A DNA stretch of 64,000 bases from Chlamydoabsidia padenii. Lineage: Eukaryota; Mucoromycota; Mucoromycetes; Mucorales; Cunninghamellaceae. This document shows positions 47,615 to 60,047 of the stretch, piece by piece. The stretch's first letter is position 1, and the number at the start of each line of letters is the position of its first letter. The stretch covers positions 248,001-312,000 of the forward strand of contig JAIWND010000002.1 in the NCBI GenBank assembly GCA_025330725.1, read 5' to 3'. Under the pieces are notes generated by a model that saw only the letters and a list, made by a program, of their open reading frames with translations, was not told the DNA's origin and searched no databases. The translations under genes and the position numbers were made by a program.

Positions 47615-48630
47615 CTAGGATAAAACATGAGATATTAAAGTTTGGGATGACCTATGAGGACTTGATCGCCAGTAATCCAGATCAGTTGATGTTGGTGAAT
47701 ATGATAGTGAAGATAGTGAAGATGAGTATGAAGAAGTAGTTGTATTGGGAGATAAAGGTGGTGGGGGAGGTAAAAGTCGATTCAAGGATTGTTCCATTTC
47801 ATTATTAAAGATAGGCAGTTGTTGTTGATAGAGTGATGATGAGGATGAGTTTTGCTGATGTTGTGGTTGCTGTAGTTGAAGTTGTGGGCTAGTGGAAGGT
47901 ATTGAAGGTGTGGTTGTATCGTGAGAATCCGACCAAGCATCAGGTTGCATCACTCTTGATAGTCGATATTTCACACCAAGATAAGACAAGTAGTTTGACT
48001 TTGGAAATACACGCACCCTTTTTACCTTGGGGAAGTTACTATCTTCAATATCAACAAAGGTACCACCCAAATGAAGTGTTTGTTCCAATTTCCCTTGGTT
48101 ACTGGCGTCAAAGGGGACCCATTTGGCATACATAAACACAAGCCAGGTAAAGTAAGTGGTGCTTTTCGTATTGGATTTCTGTTGTTGTTGTTGTTCATGA
48201 GTGACAAGTAGACTACTGTTGCGTCTTTCCAGTGTAGACAGAGACTGGTTGCGTATAACACCATTTTGTCGTTGTAATGCTTGTTCCAAGTGATAAGGGT
48301 GATTACGGATATCTTTTTTCATATTGCTGGTATTTATTCAAGTTGAAATATATGTAAAAAAAAAAAAAAGAAAGAGAGAGTAAAAAAGTTCTGTGAGAAT
48401 CGAAATGGAAAAGGAAAAGAAGAGAGAGAGAGAGAATCGAGAAAAAGAAGGGTGAAATAGAAAAAGGCTACATAACGGAGATTGAAAAAATGGAAACCTG
48501 TGTTGCACCGGAAGCGGTTGGTTGATGATGATGAATCCGTTTACACAGACCAACTGACTTTCAATGGGGGGTTCAACAAAGGTAAGTTGGGTAGGTTATC
48601 TAATTCTTGCCTTGAGACCGTTTTGTTCAT
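47615..48630 (-). CDS. WWE-domain-like protein with Ser/Pro/Gln-rich tail
   Basis: Two exons, 48630-48545 and 48326-47615, 265 aa. Splicing joins NPPLKVSWSV to NMKKDIRNHPYHLEQALQRQ. A Gln-rich loop follows (EQQQQQKSNTKS). The segment TYFTWLVFMYAKWVPFDASN, then QGKLEQTLHLGGTFVDIEDS and VKRVRVFPKSNYLSYLGVKY, has the WWE pattern: Trp near the start, W-x-P-F, a mid Leu-Glu, and an aromatic ending. WWE folds bind ADP-ribose-type ligands or serve as protein modules, as in fungal DDHD phospholipases. The tail is unstructured (QQQ, PPPPP, SSSSLSS). The start rests on the donor SerVal GT|GTAAAC; a shorter 235-aa version beginning at 48322 is possible but lacks the first WWE strand. Confidence 0.6.
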
Positions 48631-48804
48631 AATACATACATAAATAATATATATATAAAAAAAGAAGAAGATGTAATGTTCCAAGTGGGAGAGAAGGAGA
48701 GGTACATATAAGAGACAACAAGCACAGACATTATACATTAAAGGTAAAGTGATAGAAGGTTTTTTTATTTATTTGATAAACTAACTAGATAACTAAAAAC
48801 TAAA

Positions 48805-49520
48805 CTAATCAACTATTTGGGTAATGGGGGGGACAGGTGGTATCGCAGATTCCTCCTCTTGGTCTTGTTCGTCAGAGTCGGCTTCAGTTGGATGGTGTAA
48901 CACATTACCCATATTATAATGCATCGCTCGTTTCTTTGCAAAGTCTTCATGTCGTTTCTTTGCTATTATGATCAAATAAAATAATCAATATTTCTATTTC
49001 ATTTTATTCCAATCATCATCTACTTACTTTGTTCGTCTTCTTCTTCATCACCAGAATCAGCCCATTCATCATCACTGATAGATACTTGACGGGTCTTTTT
49101 TCCACTTGATACACTTGATCGATCAGATTCATGTCCACCATCCAATGCAAATTCATCAATATCTTCAGGTCCAAGTTTAGCGCGATACCCTAAATTGTCT
49201 ATTGATACAAGATGAGTGAGTAAAGAAGCCTTGTCTTTTATACTCTTCTTTTACCTGGTAGATTCAAGACTTGATCAGTGTTTGCGTCATATCGAATATA
49301 AGGTGTCTTGGGTTCGTCTACTTTCATTGTCGAGTCTTTTTGTTGTTCCGTCAGCATAAGATTGTCTTCATCCCATTTCAAACTAATAACAAAAAGGTGA
49401 GTTTGTAATGTGATATGTTTAACAGTAATATCCTTTTGCTTACCGAGCATCCTTTTCTAAATTATTTCCTTCTTGGCGGTTTTTGAGAATACCTTTGATA
49501 GGTTTAGCTGGAGACGTCAT
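48805..49520 (-). CDS. GLC8: Protein phosphatase inhibitor 2 / Glc8-like PP1 regulator
   Basis: Four exons, beginning 49520-49444, the second from about 49382 to 49256, the third ending near 49028, the last to the stop at 48805. Family landmarks in order: KGILKNR (the KGILK PP1-docking motif), [28 protein letters not shown] (the MKIDEPKTPY block, with the GSK3-type Thr), then an acidic Ser-rich stretch ([12 protein letters not shown]) and the helix [18 protein letters not shown] containing the HYN catalytic-site-blocking segment. It should bind PP1 (Glc7) and act as inhibitor and chaperone. Disordered and acidic as expected. Motif variant TTTCAAATTCCG lies about 93 bp before the ATG. Confidence 0.88.
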
Positions 49521-50559
49521 GATTTATTCTTCAAGGGTGTGCGGAAGGAAGTAAAAAGTAAAAAGTAAAAAAAAAAAAAAAAAAACTCACCTCTTTTCCA
49601 TTTCGTAAATTTCAAATTCCGATATCCCAGTCTTTTAAGAAAAATACCGTGGGGCGCTATTTTTTTTTTTTATTCTTTCTTCTTTTCCTTTATTTAGGGA
49701 AAACCCACAACTATCACGATCATGAACGAACATTATTGACACTACTCCTCAACAATAACTGTAGCAAAGACACAAACACTTGATTCTCATATACCAGCAA
49801 TGACAAAAAGACTTTGACATGGATGACACCATTTCAGTACAGGCAGCAATTTTATAGGCTTGATTCTTCCTGTTTTGGCTTTTAGAAAACTTTTGGGGTC
49901 TTCTCTTAAAAGATATAAGTAGGATTTTGGATATACCTCTTTATCTACTATTCCAGAATACTGATGTCATTTGTGATATTTCTCTTTTTAGGGGAAGTAT
50001 CTTTTGACGTTCCTGGCATTCCACGGTAAACAAAAGAGTGACATGATGGGCAGCAGAAAACTGATATATTTTTATTTTATAAGCATAAATCTGACCTTAT
50101 CTTGTGATAGTCAGCATACCAACAAGGCGATAGGTAAAATGACCTCACGAAGTAAACACTTTTTACAACAAACCCCGATGGATTCATGCGGACAATATCC
50201 ACCCCGACAAGGTTTCGGATTCAAACCCTTGGAACAAGTATGGGATTCATTAAAAGTGTTGGAAATGAAATGATACTAACTTTTTCATTACGTAGGAAGC
50301 ATATGGAATTGGAACGCATGAAAATGGATCAATGTGTGTCATGGGCTGACAATCAAATCAATCAATCAATCAATCACCTGTGTTTTGATCTCTTTGGTAG
50401 GTTTCATGCCTTGATTATTTAATTGATGAATGTTGAAAAAGGAACCATTCGGGGCCTTTTTTTTTCATCTTCTTTTTATATTCTTTCATATATATCTTCT
50501 CTTCTCTTCTTTTTTTTTTTTTTTTTTTTTAACTCACACTCTTTTATATACATATTATT
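49521..50559. other. Divergent spacer with possible small gene near 50.1 kb
   Basis: A plus-strand stretch around 50118-50240 reads QHTNKAIGKMTSRSKHFLQQ then DSCGQYPPRQGFGFKPLEQ. It ends at a possible donor (GAACAA|GTATGG); a perfect TACTAAC branch site and TACGTAG acceptor lie just before 50297. The in-frame continuation is EAYGIGTHENGSMCVMG and stop. Upstream, GAAGTATCTTTTGACG to CCACG|GTAAAC (near 50028) could be another exon. No family is recognised. The last 60 bp before 50560 are a T/C-rich promoter. Confidence 0.35.
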
Positions 50560-53500
50560 ATGCCTAGACATTTAGAACCTGATAATGCTATTGATCGGGA
50601 TCCATTGTATCATTCTTCTTTGACTCTGGATTCAAATGGCAAATCAACATCTTGGATGGATCTTAAGCAAGCGACTTTGATGAAACAACAACAACAACAA
50701 AAGCAACATACTTCTGTATTAGCACCAGGACAACAAACCAAGATGGTACCGATGGCGAAAAAAGTAACAGCTACTTGGGAAACGACTTTGGAAAAATGTA
50801 TCAAAAGCATTGTATCTATCAAGGCTACCCGAGTCCGATGTCTGGATACAGAAATACCTGGTGTGTTCTCTGCTACTGGTTTTGTGGTGGATGCGGAACG
50901 AGGTATCATTCTATCTAATCGCCATGTGGTCTCTGTCTCTCCTATTGTGGCTCAAGCTGTTTTGTCAAACTATGAAGAAATCGAACTCAAGCCTATCTAC
51001 CGTGATCCTGTCCACGACTTTGGCTTTTTAAAGTACGATCCTTCCAAAGTTCGCTTTCTTGATATTGATGGTATTGAACTCTATCCTGAAGGTGCTCGTG
51101 TTGGTCAAGAAATTAGGGTGGTTGGGTAAGTGAGAAAAAAAAAAACAGACAATGTGGATGAGTTATCTGACTTTATTTTTATGTATACTATATATAGGAA
51201 CGATGCTGGCGAAAAACTCAGCATCTTATCTGGTACTTTGGCAAGACTCGATCGGGAAGCACCTGACTATGGCATTGGGGAATATAACGACTTCAATACA
51301 TTCTACCTACAAGCGGCATCAAGTACTAGCTCTGGATCAAGTGGTAGTCCAGTGTTGGATCTTCAAGGCAGGGCCATTGCGTTGAATGCTGGTGGAGCTT
51401 CTCGTGCATCTTCAAGTTACTACCTACCACTCTATCGTGTCCGACGTGCTTTACAATGTATTCAGCAACAGCAAACCCAAGTGATCACCCGCGGCACCCT
51501 TCAAACCGAATTCATCTATCGTTCTTATGATGAACTATTACAATTAGGTCTGGCAAAACACATTGAACAAAGACTACGCTCCTTGAACTCTGCCAGTCCT
51601 CCTCATCATGAACAAGACGGTACTGTTCTGCTTGGGCAAAATGATGAAGAACATCAAGGTCTTTTGGTGGTGAAATCTTTGCTGCCTGATGGACCGGCCT
51701 CGGCACACCTGGAACCGGGTGATATTCTCCTCACTGTCAATGGTCAACTCGTGTCTACTTTTATTGAACTGGAAGATATACTGGATAAAAGGGTCAAACA
51801 ATCGATTGACTTGGTGGTATCTCGTGCGGGTAAACTGATAGAATGCTCATTGACGGTGCAAGATTTACATGAAATCACTCCCCACAGATACGTCGAATTT
51901 GGCGGTGGTGTTATGCATGACTTGTCTTACCAGATGGCTCATTCCTATGGTCTTTCTCTCCGAAATCCTGGTGTTTATGTGGCAGCCGCGGGGTATATCA
52001 TGGGAACAGCGCATGCTCTACGACGGTCGGTGATCCAAAGTGTCAATAATCAAGTGGTCCATCATTTGGATGATTTTATCGCTGTCTTACAACGGATTCC
52101 TCATGGTAGTCGGGTACCCATTCGTTTTTACTCATTGTCAAGAGCAATGAAGGATCGTGTGATGCTCCTGCATGTGGATCGTCGGTGGCATCGATTCTCC
52201 TTGGCAATTCGAAATGGTAAGAGTTAAAATAATCAATTGATATATAGATTGATACTGACATGACATTGATGAATAGATCAATCAGGGTTGTGGGATTATC
52301 AGTATTTGGGGCCATCACCACTCACTACTAGCGAAGAATCATCAGTGCCATCATCTCATCTGACGTCATTGTCTCTATCGCCTGCTCCTAAACCATCATC
52401 ACCACCTCCCGACTCATGCCCACTGAAAAGGCTATCTAAATGTCTTGTCACTGTCGACAGCTACCCACCTTTTGTTATTGATGGTTTACGTTCCAATCAT
52501 TCTTTTGGTGCTGGACTGGTCATTTCTTTGGATCCTCCTTTGGTGGTCTGTGATCGTGACACAGTGCCTACAGCCTTATGCGATATCTCATTGACCTTTA
52601 GCAACTCTGTCACTGTGTCTGCTCGGGTAGAATTCCTGCATCCTTTTTACAACTTTGCCATCTTATCCTTCAATACAGCACCTATCTTGTCAAGTGGTTT
52701 GGAAGTCTATGCGGCGGAATTCAGTGATACGGATCTTAAAAGGAACGATCAGACAAACTATGTAGGATTAGGCGGTAAGTCAATAGACAGGTGAAGTGGG
52801 GGGGGGAAAGAAAAAGTTAAGACTAACAGACAGAGTCTTATATATAGGTGATTCATTACCTATCATCAAGAAAACATATATAGCAGCTATGCGTGCCATT
52901 CGAACCAAAGAATGTACTCCGGCAAGATGGCGTGCGGTGAATGTCCAAGCATTGAAGGCTGGTGAAACTCTTGGTGGTCAAGGCGGGGTGCTGGCAGACG
53001 ATAATGGTCGAGTACAAGCTTATTGGATGAGCTTCGCAACTGAAAACGATGATAAAGAAGTGATGAATATAATGGGCGGCTTGTCTATCAACTTGTGGCA
53101 ACCTATGGTGAAGAAAATGATCGACTATTGTGGCAGTGTTGACAAACTGGCTCGACCTTTTGTACGTGGCCTGGATGCTGAATTCTGGACAATGCAATTG
53201 GTTCATGCAAGATTATTGAACTTGCCCGAAAAATGGTTGGCTATCTTTGGTGAATCCGATCATCCTCATGTCATGTATCTCTTGGGTTTTACTAATCCAT
53301 CGAGTCCATGTGCCAATGTATTGAAGGTGGGTGATCTTTTGCTCAGTATCAATGGCGATATCATGTCCTCCACTACTGATTTAAACCGGTATGATCAAGA
53401 AAAAGTATTAACTATGGTAAGGGTCAAATAATAATAATAATAATAATAACCTTACATCGTTTTCCTCATCCCCCTCTTCTTTTTTATTATTATTATTTTG

Positions 53501-54047
53501 ATAGGTGATATTTCGTGATGGACAAGAAATGACTTTGATGGTCCCCACCACCTTATTCGATGGACAGGAAACGACTCGGGTGATTGGATGGCAGGGTTTA
53601 TTTGTACAAGAAGCTTATCAAGCAGCAAAAGAACAAGTGCGCGAACAAGTACCTGATGGTGTCTATGTGTCTTGTTGTCTCTTTGGATCACCGGCGCAAG
53701 TGTCCATCCAAGTCGGGGTGTGGATTACCGAAATCGATCAAACGCCTGTACCTACCTTGGATACCTTTTTAACTGCGATCACCACCAAAACCAAGTCGGG
53801 GCCTTGTCTGACGAATCATCACACTGCTTCAACACACTGGTTGCTCTCTCAACCTACGTCAGCTGAAAAGGACCTTGTCAGGACGGATCAACCCACTCAT
53901 GTGCGGATCAAGTATATTACTCGGAACAATGTCACTCATGTCGTTATGCTTCGTTTGGATCATCATTACTGGCCCACCTGGCAGATCGAAAAGGACGACT
54001 CGAACCCGGTTGGCTGGAATCATGAATCATTTCCCCCTCCCCTCTAG
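50560..54047 (+). CDS. NMA111: Nuclear HtrA-like serine protease Nma111
   Basis: Five exons (50560-51125, 51198-52216, 52277-52774, 52848-53416, 53505-54047), 1064 aa; the family is about 1000 aa. The first protease unit is complete: His122 (LSNRHVV), Asp153 (PVHDFGFLKYD) and Ser237 (SGSSGSPVLD). PDZ domains follow (SLLPDGPASAHLEPGDILLTVNG; PGVYVAAAG). A second protease-like unit is degenerate (ISLDPPLVVCDRDTV, GETLGGQGGVL), and a further PDZ pair follows (NVLKVGDLLLSINGDIM, VQVGVWITEIDQTPV). This duplicated protease-PDZ layout is typical of Nma111/Ynm3, a nuclear protein degrading IAP Bir1 in yeast apoptosis-like death and also involved in lipid homeostasis. The start is the first ATG after a T-rich promoter with TATATA near 50546. 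Confidence 0.93.
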
Positions 54048-54861
54048 CGTTATTTTAAATATAGACTTTTAATAGATATGCTTCTTTTAATTTATCTTTA
54101 ACAATAATAAAATACATGCTTTTTTTTTTTTTAAATCAGTGATGATGATTAATTTAGATGAAGGATGAGGTAAGTGGGTAGGACAATAACAAAAAGATTG
54201 TAATCTGATTTGCTGCATGAATGTCGGTGTGAAAACTAGTCAGTGGAGTAGATGAAAGGTACATCCATATCAAAAACAGTGTGAGTGATTTATCGAGCTC
54301 GGGGAACGTTCCTCTCTGGGTAACAAGAAGAAACGGGACTCGAAAAAAAAAAAAATCGGCGTGACCAGTAACCAACTATTCACCCATCCTCATTTACCTC
54401 TTTTGACAAGACCAGTTCTATTTGTCCTACACTTCATTCTGGAGCCCTTGCCTAGTTCTAATTTGAGATCATCTATGTACCAAAAAAAAAAAAAAAAAAA
54501 AAAGGTTGGGATCTTGCCGCTCAGGCCGCTAACACATCGGGACTTGAATATCATGTACGACGATGCATAAGTGAAAAAATTTCAAAAAGCGCATTTTTGA
54601 GATAGTGCGGAATAGAAACAGATTTTCCCACAACACTTCATGTGATGAATACTCCACTTGTTTGATATGAAGATAAAGAGATGAGTCCCAATCTTGTGAG
54701 CGTGTGAGTCTAATCCTAAAAGTTCAATGAATACAAAAAGTAAAAAAAAAAAAAAAAACTTTTTTCCCTTCCTTCTTCTTTATTCTCTCTTACTCGACCC
54801 AGCCCAATTCCTTTTACCTCTTTACATTATTTATAAACTCCGCACTTTGGACGCCTATGAA
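54048..54861. other. Intergenic between NMA111 and ECL1-like genes
   Basis: Contains the NMA111 3' end (AATAAA near 54108), an A22 run at about 54482-54503, and the motif variant CGGGACTTGAA (about 54538) with GATGCATAA 25 bp on. No exon. Confidence 0.5.
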
Positions 54862-55203
54862 ATGAGTGATCTTTCTTGGTGCCCCTCTTGTGATAATGCC
54901 ATCAGACCCTTTTCGGTAAAAAAAAAAAAGAGCAAACAAATGTTACTGCTGATTCAACCAGCTAACCCTGTCATGTAGGATTCTCTTTACTGCAGTGAAG
55001 AATGTTTGAAAGCGGACGCTCTTCGGCGCCATCCTTTGTTAGGTTACACATACCCAGAATTGACAGATTTTCCTCGCCCACTGTCCAAACGACCTTCATA
55101 CAACTCACTTTATTCTTCATGCTCTTCAAACGATGATACTACTACATCACAAACTTTCTTATTGACATCAGCATCATCAGTACAATCCTTTGGCTCATCA
55201 TAA
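54862..55203 (+). CDS. Ecl1-like small zinc-binding protein
   Basis: Two exons, 54862-54915 and 54979-55203, 92 aa. The N-terminus has two Cys pairs, WCPSCDNAI and LYCSEECLKAD, separated by about 14 residues and split by the intron. This is the MxLxxCxxC...YCSxxC pattern of the fungal Ecl1/2/3 lifespan regulators (DUF1715-like). The remainder is Ser/Thr-rich and disordered (NSLYSSCSSNDDTTTS). In fission yeast, Ecl proteins bind zinc and extend chronological lifespan under sulphur or amino-acid limitation; transfer of that role is inference. An upstream in-frame-looking start near 54727 would add a Lys-rich and hydrophobic stretch in another frame and is rejected. Confidence 0.72.
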
Positions 55204-55604
55204 TGTATTCATTCACTAAGCAAACAAGTTATTATTTTTTTATATGCCCACACATACCCTCCCTCTATGATTCCTTTTTTTTTTGTCTCTCTTTCTTTTT
55301 AAATAAATCAAAAAAGTACCCCTTCCTTTCCTATTCACTGTTCTCCTTTTAACTATCACATCGCCTCTCCTTTTCCTGTAAAATTCAAACACCGACATGT
55401 GCATATCAAAATTGCTCCTTTTTTGATTTGAATTATTCATTCTCTCTCTTCCCCTCCTTTTTTGTTTTAACGCATATATCTCTTTTTTGTTTTTTTCTGT
55501 CTTGATCCTTCTCTCCTCAATGCTCTTTCTTTACCCTTATTATCTCTATATTTGTAATCTACACCCTAATATATAATTGAAAAAAGAACAATTATTTGCT
55601 CTGT
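55204..55604. other. T/C-rich promoter of the GPCR gene
   Basis: Strongly pyrimidine-rich. Motif variant ATTCAAACACCG with a TGTGCAT box near 55383. No coding exon that splices into the GPCR was found. Confidence 0.5.
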
Positions 55605-58600
55605 ATGTCTTCTACTCGTAACGACGCTCAATCTGCCACCAACGCTGAATCAACAAAAAGCAGCGCCTTGAACTTTACAATACCTCGCGCTATTGATGAC
55701 GAAACAGAAGATACCACTACACGACGCATATATCACGATAAAGCCAACAACTTCACCTTTACTCTGACTCGGAAAAACGGCACGGCATTCATCTCACCTT
55801 TGGAAACTAATGGTCGAACTGAGCTCAAGATTGGTGTACTCTTGCCTTTCCATCAAAACGATAATGAGTGGACAAAAATGATCACTCTCAGGTAATAAAA
55901 ATAGAAACAGGTGAAACAGAAACATGGACTTACTTTTTTTTTTTTCGGGGGGAAACATAGTGGTGCTTCTGCTATTCGTATGGCTGTGGCAGAAATCAAC
56001 ACAAAAGGACTGATTCCCGGTGCCTATATTACTTTGATCGAACAGGATTCCTTCCCAAAAGAAGTACAAGGTCAGGCTGCAATCACACAAGCCGTCTACT
56101 CTGCCGTGTCATTGATGCATGAAGGTGTCATTGCAGTTATTGGGGATATCACTTCTTCTTGGACAGCGATCTCGGCCATCATGACAAGCACACTTCAAAT
56201 TCCTCAATGCTCCTTCTCTGCTATTGCGAGTAAGTTGTAAAAGAAGAAAAAGAAAAAGTGGAAAACTTATCACATTGTTTGTAGCTTCATTATCAGACAA
56301 GGCGGAATATAGTTACTTCTTCCGTACCATTCCAACCGATCTGATCTATACTGATGCAGTCTTGACGTTTGTCGCTAATCAAGGTTGGCCTACTATTGGA
56401 ATACTCTTTTCTGGTGATACTTTTGGAAAACAGTGTAAGTTGTAAACGAAAAATCAAAACAAGGCATGAAATCAACTCTTTTTTCTTTTGTTTATTTATA
56501 ATGGCTAGTATCAAAAGACATTATCATGAAGGCTCGTACTTACAACATTAACGTCAAAGGTTATCAACTATTCCTGAATCGTGGACAAAAAGGCAACGTA
56601 CAAAAATCTATCGATACATTGATGTCAACTGGAGCAAGAATCATCTTTGTGGCCGCGATGGACGATGCATTAACGACAGCACTGGTGGCAGCAGCTAACA
56701 AGGGACATATTAATAAAGACACAGTATGGTTAACTATAGGGGCGGATACGAATGAACTTTTACAATCAGTCAACAAATTTAATCATGCTCTCTCTTTACG
56801 CACAAACAACGTGCAAAACAGCACTAATCCCGATTCAATCATTCGTCTGGCCGAAACAACACACAATACCACTCCTATCAATTACAACTCGACATTCTCT
56901 GGTGGCGTCTTTATATTCAACTCGATTGTCAATCTTCCAGGCTATGCTCCATTTGATCAATTCCTACAGAAATGGGCTTCCTTGGATCCAACAATGTATG
57001 TACAGAGAAAGAAGAAGAAACAAGTGGATGACCGCAATACTTGTATTTACTGACTTTTAATCTTGTTGTAGTTATCCTTATGGAGGACAAAGAAACATCA
57101 GCGGTAATGAAGGGTATGATATATGCAGAATAATGGTTTCAAAAGAATAAAGCTGATACTTTAATATATCTATAGATTGGCTTATTCTTGCATGATGACA
57201 TTGGCTCAAGGTTTTAGTAGCATTCTTCAAGACTCGACTAATAAGACCAGCACACTGAATCAATTGGTTTATCGACAACTTGGTCCCGCACTGACACCTT
57301 CCACATTCAATACAAGTTATGTCGGTCCTGAAGGTCCCATTATATTGGATCAAAGCGGAGATATGACTGTTGGGTAAGTGAATTATTCCAAATAATGATC
57401 ATGAACTAACTATGTTTTTTTTTTTTCCGTTTTACTGATGACAGGAACTATCGTGTCTCCAACATACAGAATGGTATCAATGTTGATATAGGTAACATAA
57501 CCGCAGGTGAACTCTATCTGACATCCAAACCGATCTACCATGATGGTACAACACACGTAGGTTACTTGACTCATTCGAAACATCTCATGTTACTCACTGT
57601 TTGTTATTCATCTTTTTTAATTTACCTTAGGATAGATCCCAACCGGGGTTCCTCCAAAAATGTATTTGAATCCTGGGTATTCAACTCCCTTATCCATCGT
57701 CTTGGTGACAGTCTCGGGTATTGGAATTCTGCTTTCTCTCATAAGCATATGCTTGGTCTTGGTTTATCGAAAACGGAATGTATTCCAAACTTCAAAGTAA
57801 GTATTATGTTCATGGAATGATTATTATTATACTTACTTTATATCTTACATAGCACACTGTTCTATATCCTAGAACTGGTCGGCTTTATCCTATGTTATAT
57901 CTCGATCTTATTTTTTGCTGGTGATCGGTCAAGATTGACGTGCATCGTCGTTCCTGCTGTGTTCAATTTGGGTTATTCGATGGTTATGGGGTAATGTATT
58001 AATTTGGGGCGGAGAACATACATTAAAAACTAACTTTTTTTTTTTTTTTTTTTTCCTCCCGATTATTCCCTCATGGTAATAGGAATCTGATTGCGAAAAA
58101 CTATCGAATCTATCACGTATTCTATAACATCTTTATAACTCACACTGAAATCCACGCAAAGCAACTATTAAAGGTATCTGTTGGAATCCTTCTATTGGAA
58201 ATGACTGTCTTGAGCTTTTGGCTCTGTCTATGCAACCCACAAGTCATAGCGATCCCAGTGTCCACCAATGCATACTATAAAGCCTGCTCATACGACGGAA
58301 CATCACATTGGTTTTTTGTGGTCTTGCTGGCACTCATTGCTGGATGTGAACTGGTTTTTGCTCTCTTCCTCGCACTCAGTACTCGACTTATTGGCAAGAG
58401 CTACTCTAAATATACTGAATACAAGCAAATCGGACTCTGCATCTAGTAAGCATACTTGAAAGATTTATGATGTGTCAAAAAGTGAACTAACTAGATTATT
58501 ATTTGTGTGTCGATTTAGCAATGTCTTCTTCTCTGCATTGATAGGGGGTATAGTATTCTTTTTACCGTCAATCGACTACTACACACAGCATTACCTCACA

Positions 58601-59860
58601 GCAACCATGATCGTTTGGGCCACCACATTTTGTCTCTTTGCTCTGTTTTTACCCAAGTTTATCCAACTATGCAAACCTGGCCAAAATGGCTATCCAGTAA
58701 AAAGCAAGAATTCGGACCTGCCCGGGCGACAACAAACCATCTCATCAAGCAGCAGCAAACATGGATCAACAACCTCCGTCATGAACAATAATCTACAAAA
58801 GGAACAGCAGCAGCAACAACAACAACAAACATTTGGCGAGCTTTTAAGTATGAATGGGGTACTTAATGGGAAAGATGTACGCCAATCACCTTACCGAAAC
58901 AGCAACAATAACACCTACCACTACCAGCAAAAGCAATACCATCACCAGCAATACCAATTACAGCATCGACAATTATATCACCGTGTTCATACTGCTATTG
59001 AACGAACAAAGACATCCTCGACAAGACCAAAAAAACAAGTAAAGCGACAAAAGGGTCAAGTCCTCGATTCTTATGAAGCACAAATGCCAATACGTCGAGT
59101 CTTGAAATACTTGCCTTTTGTGTCATCCTGGGATATGCAGCAAATAATTCTGATGCCAGGGGCCTCCTACTTTAGTCACTTCTCGGTAAGATACTCTCCT
59201 CCCCATGTTTAAGTAATGCTGATTACTGTCTACTCACCAAATATATGACTTTTTTTTTTCTTTTGTATATAGGAAAATACAGGGAAAGGTAATGTGTTCG
59301 GTTATTCTCATGCATCTGTGGAATCTGCAACAAAAGGTGCCTACGTACTCAAACTCCACGGTCTCCACTTTTATGATATAATGGTCCAAGTTGCTAATGA
59401 AGAAGATCTACAACAATGGTGCAACTGGTTTAACAGCAAACCCTCATTAACTCTGCAACCACAAGGCAAACATCAACAACACTCCTTCTTGACCAAATCC
59501 TCGGATGGTGTGAATACCATTACCAGTGCCATCAACAAGGCCATCTCGACACAACATCAGCCTAACATCGATTCTGGAATGACCATGCGGCATTTATTGG
59601 CGATGGAGGAGGAGGATGACGGAGACAAACGACAGGCAAGCTGTATCACATTAGCGACTTTGGGCAGCCACACATCACCAGAGAACAACAACGGCGGCGC
59701 GATGACTTTATTATCAACAGATGAACATGCCACATTACACAATCCTCCTCTTTATCACCCTACCTTTTATCATCTTGATACTCCTGATTCCGAAGATCGC
59801 ACTATTGTGGGCACACCTTCTCGAACCGACGACGACGTTATTATGATGCACCATCTTTAG
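55605..59860 (+). CDS. Class-C GPCR (GABA-B/mGlu-like) with C-terminal PH domain
   Basis: Twelve exons (55605-55891, 55961-56229, 56285-56434, 56509-56995, 57072-57113, 57176-57373, 57445-57556, 57636-57796, 57853-57990, 58083-58445, 58519-59185, 59273-59860), 1153 aa, every phase consistent. Residues about 75-470 form a Venus-flytrap ligand domain (LKIGVLLPFH, ASAIRMAVAEINTKG, VIAVIGDITSSWT, YSYFFRTIPTD, GWPTIGILFSGDTFG) with many N-glycosylation sites. Seven hydrophobic helices lie at about 534-785, the first being LSIVLVTVSGIGILLSLISI. A Gln-rich cytosolic stretch leads to a PH-like fold at about 925-1015 (YLPFVSSWDMQQIILMPGAS ... FYDIMVQVANEEDLQQW). No clear signal peptide precedes the ligand domain. 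It should sense an amino-acid-like ligand and signal through G proteins; ligand unknown. Confidence 0.85.
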
Positions 59861-60047
59861 TATAGTTTTAAAGACATAATAGCATTGTATAGTTGATTTC
59901 CCCCCCCCTTGTTTTTATTTACTTGTTATTGTTGCTTCTAATAAACGACTGGAGGTCGCCGACTGGCGTCCATTTGGGCTCTATCTAGCGTTTTTAAATG
60001 ATTGGGATATGACGGGCATGAATAGCGGAATTAAAATTTTAAAGTGG
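59861..60047. other. 3' flank of GPCR gene
   Basis: Includes AATAAA near 59940 and a stretch resembling a decayed left end of the 60-kb repeat (GCGGAATTAAAATTTT). Confidence 0.4.
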
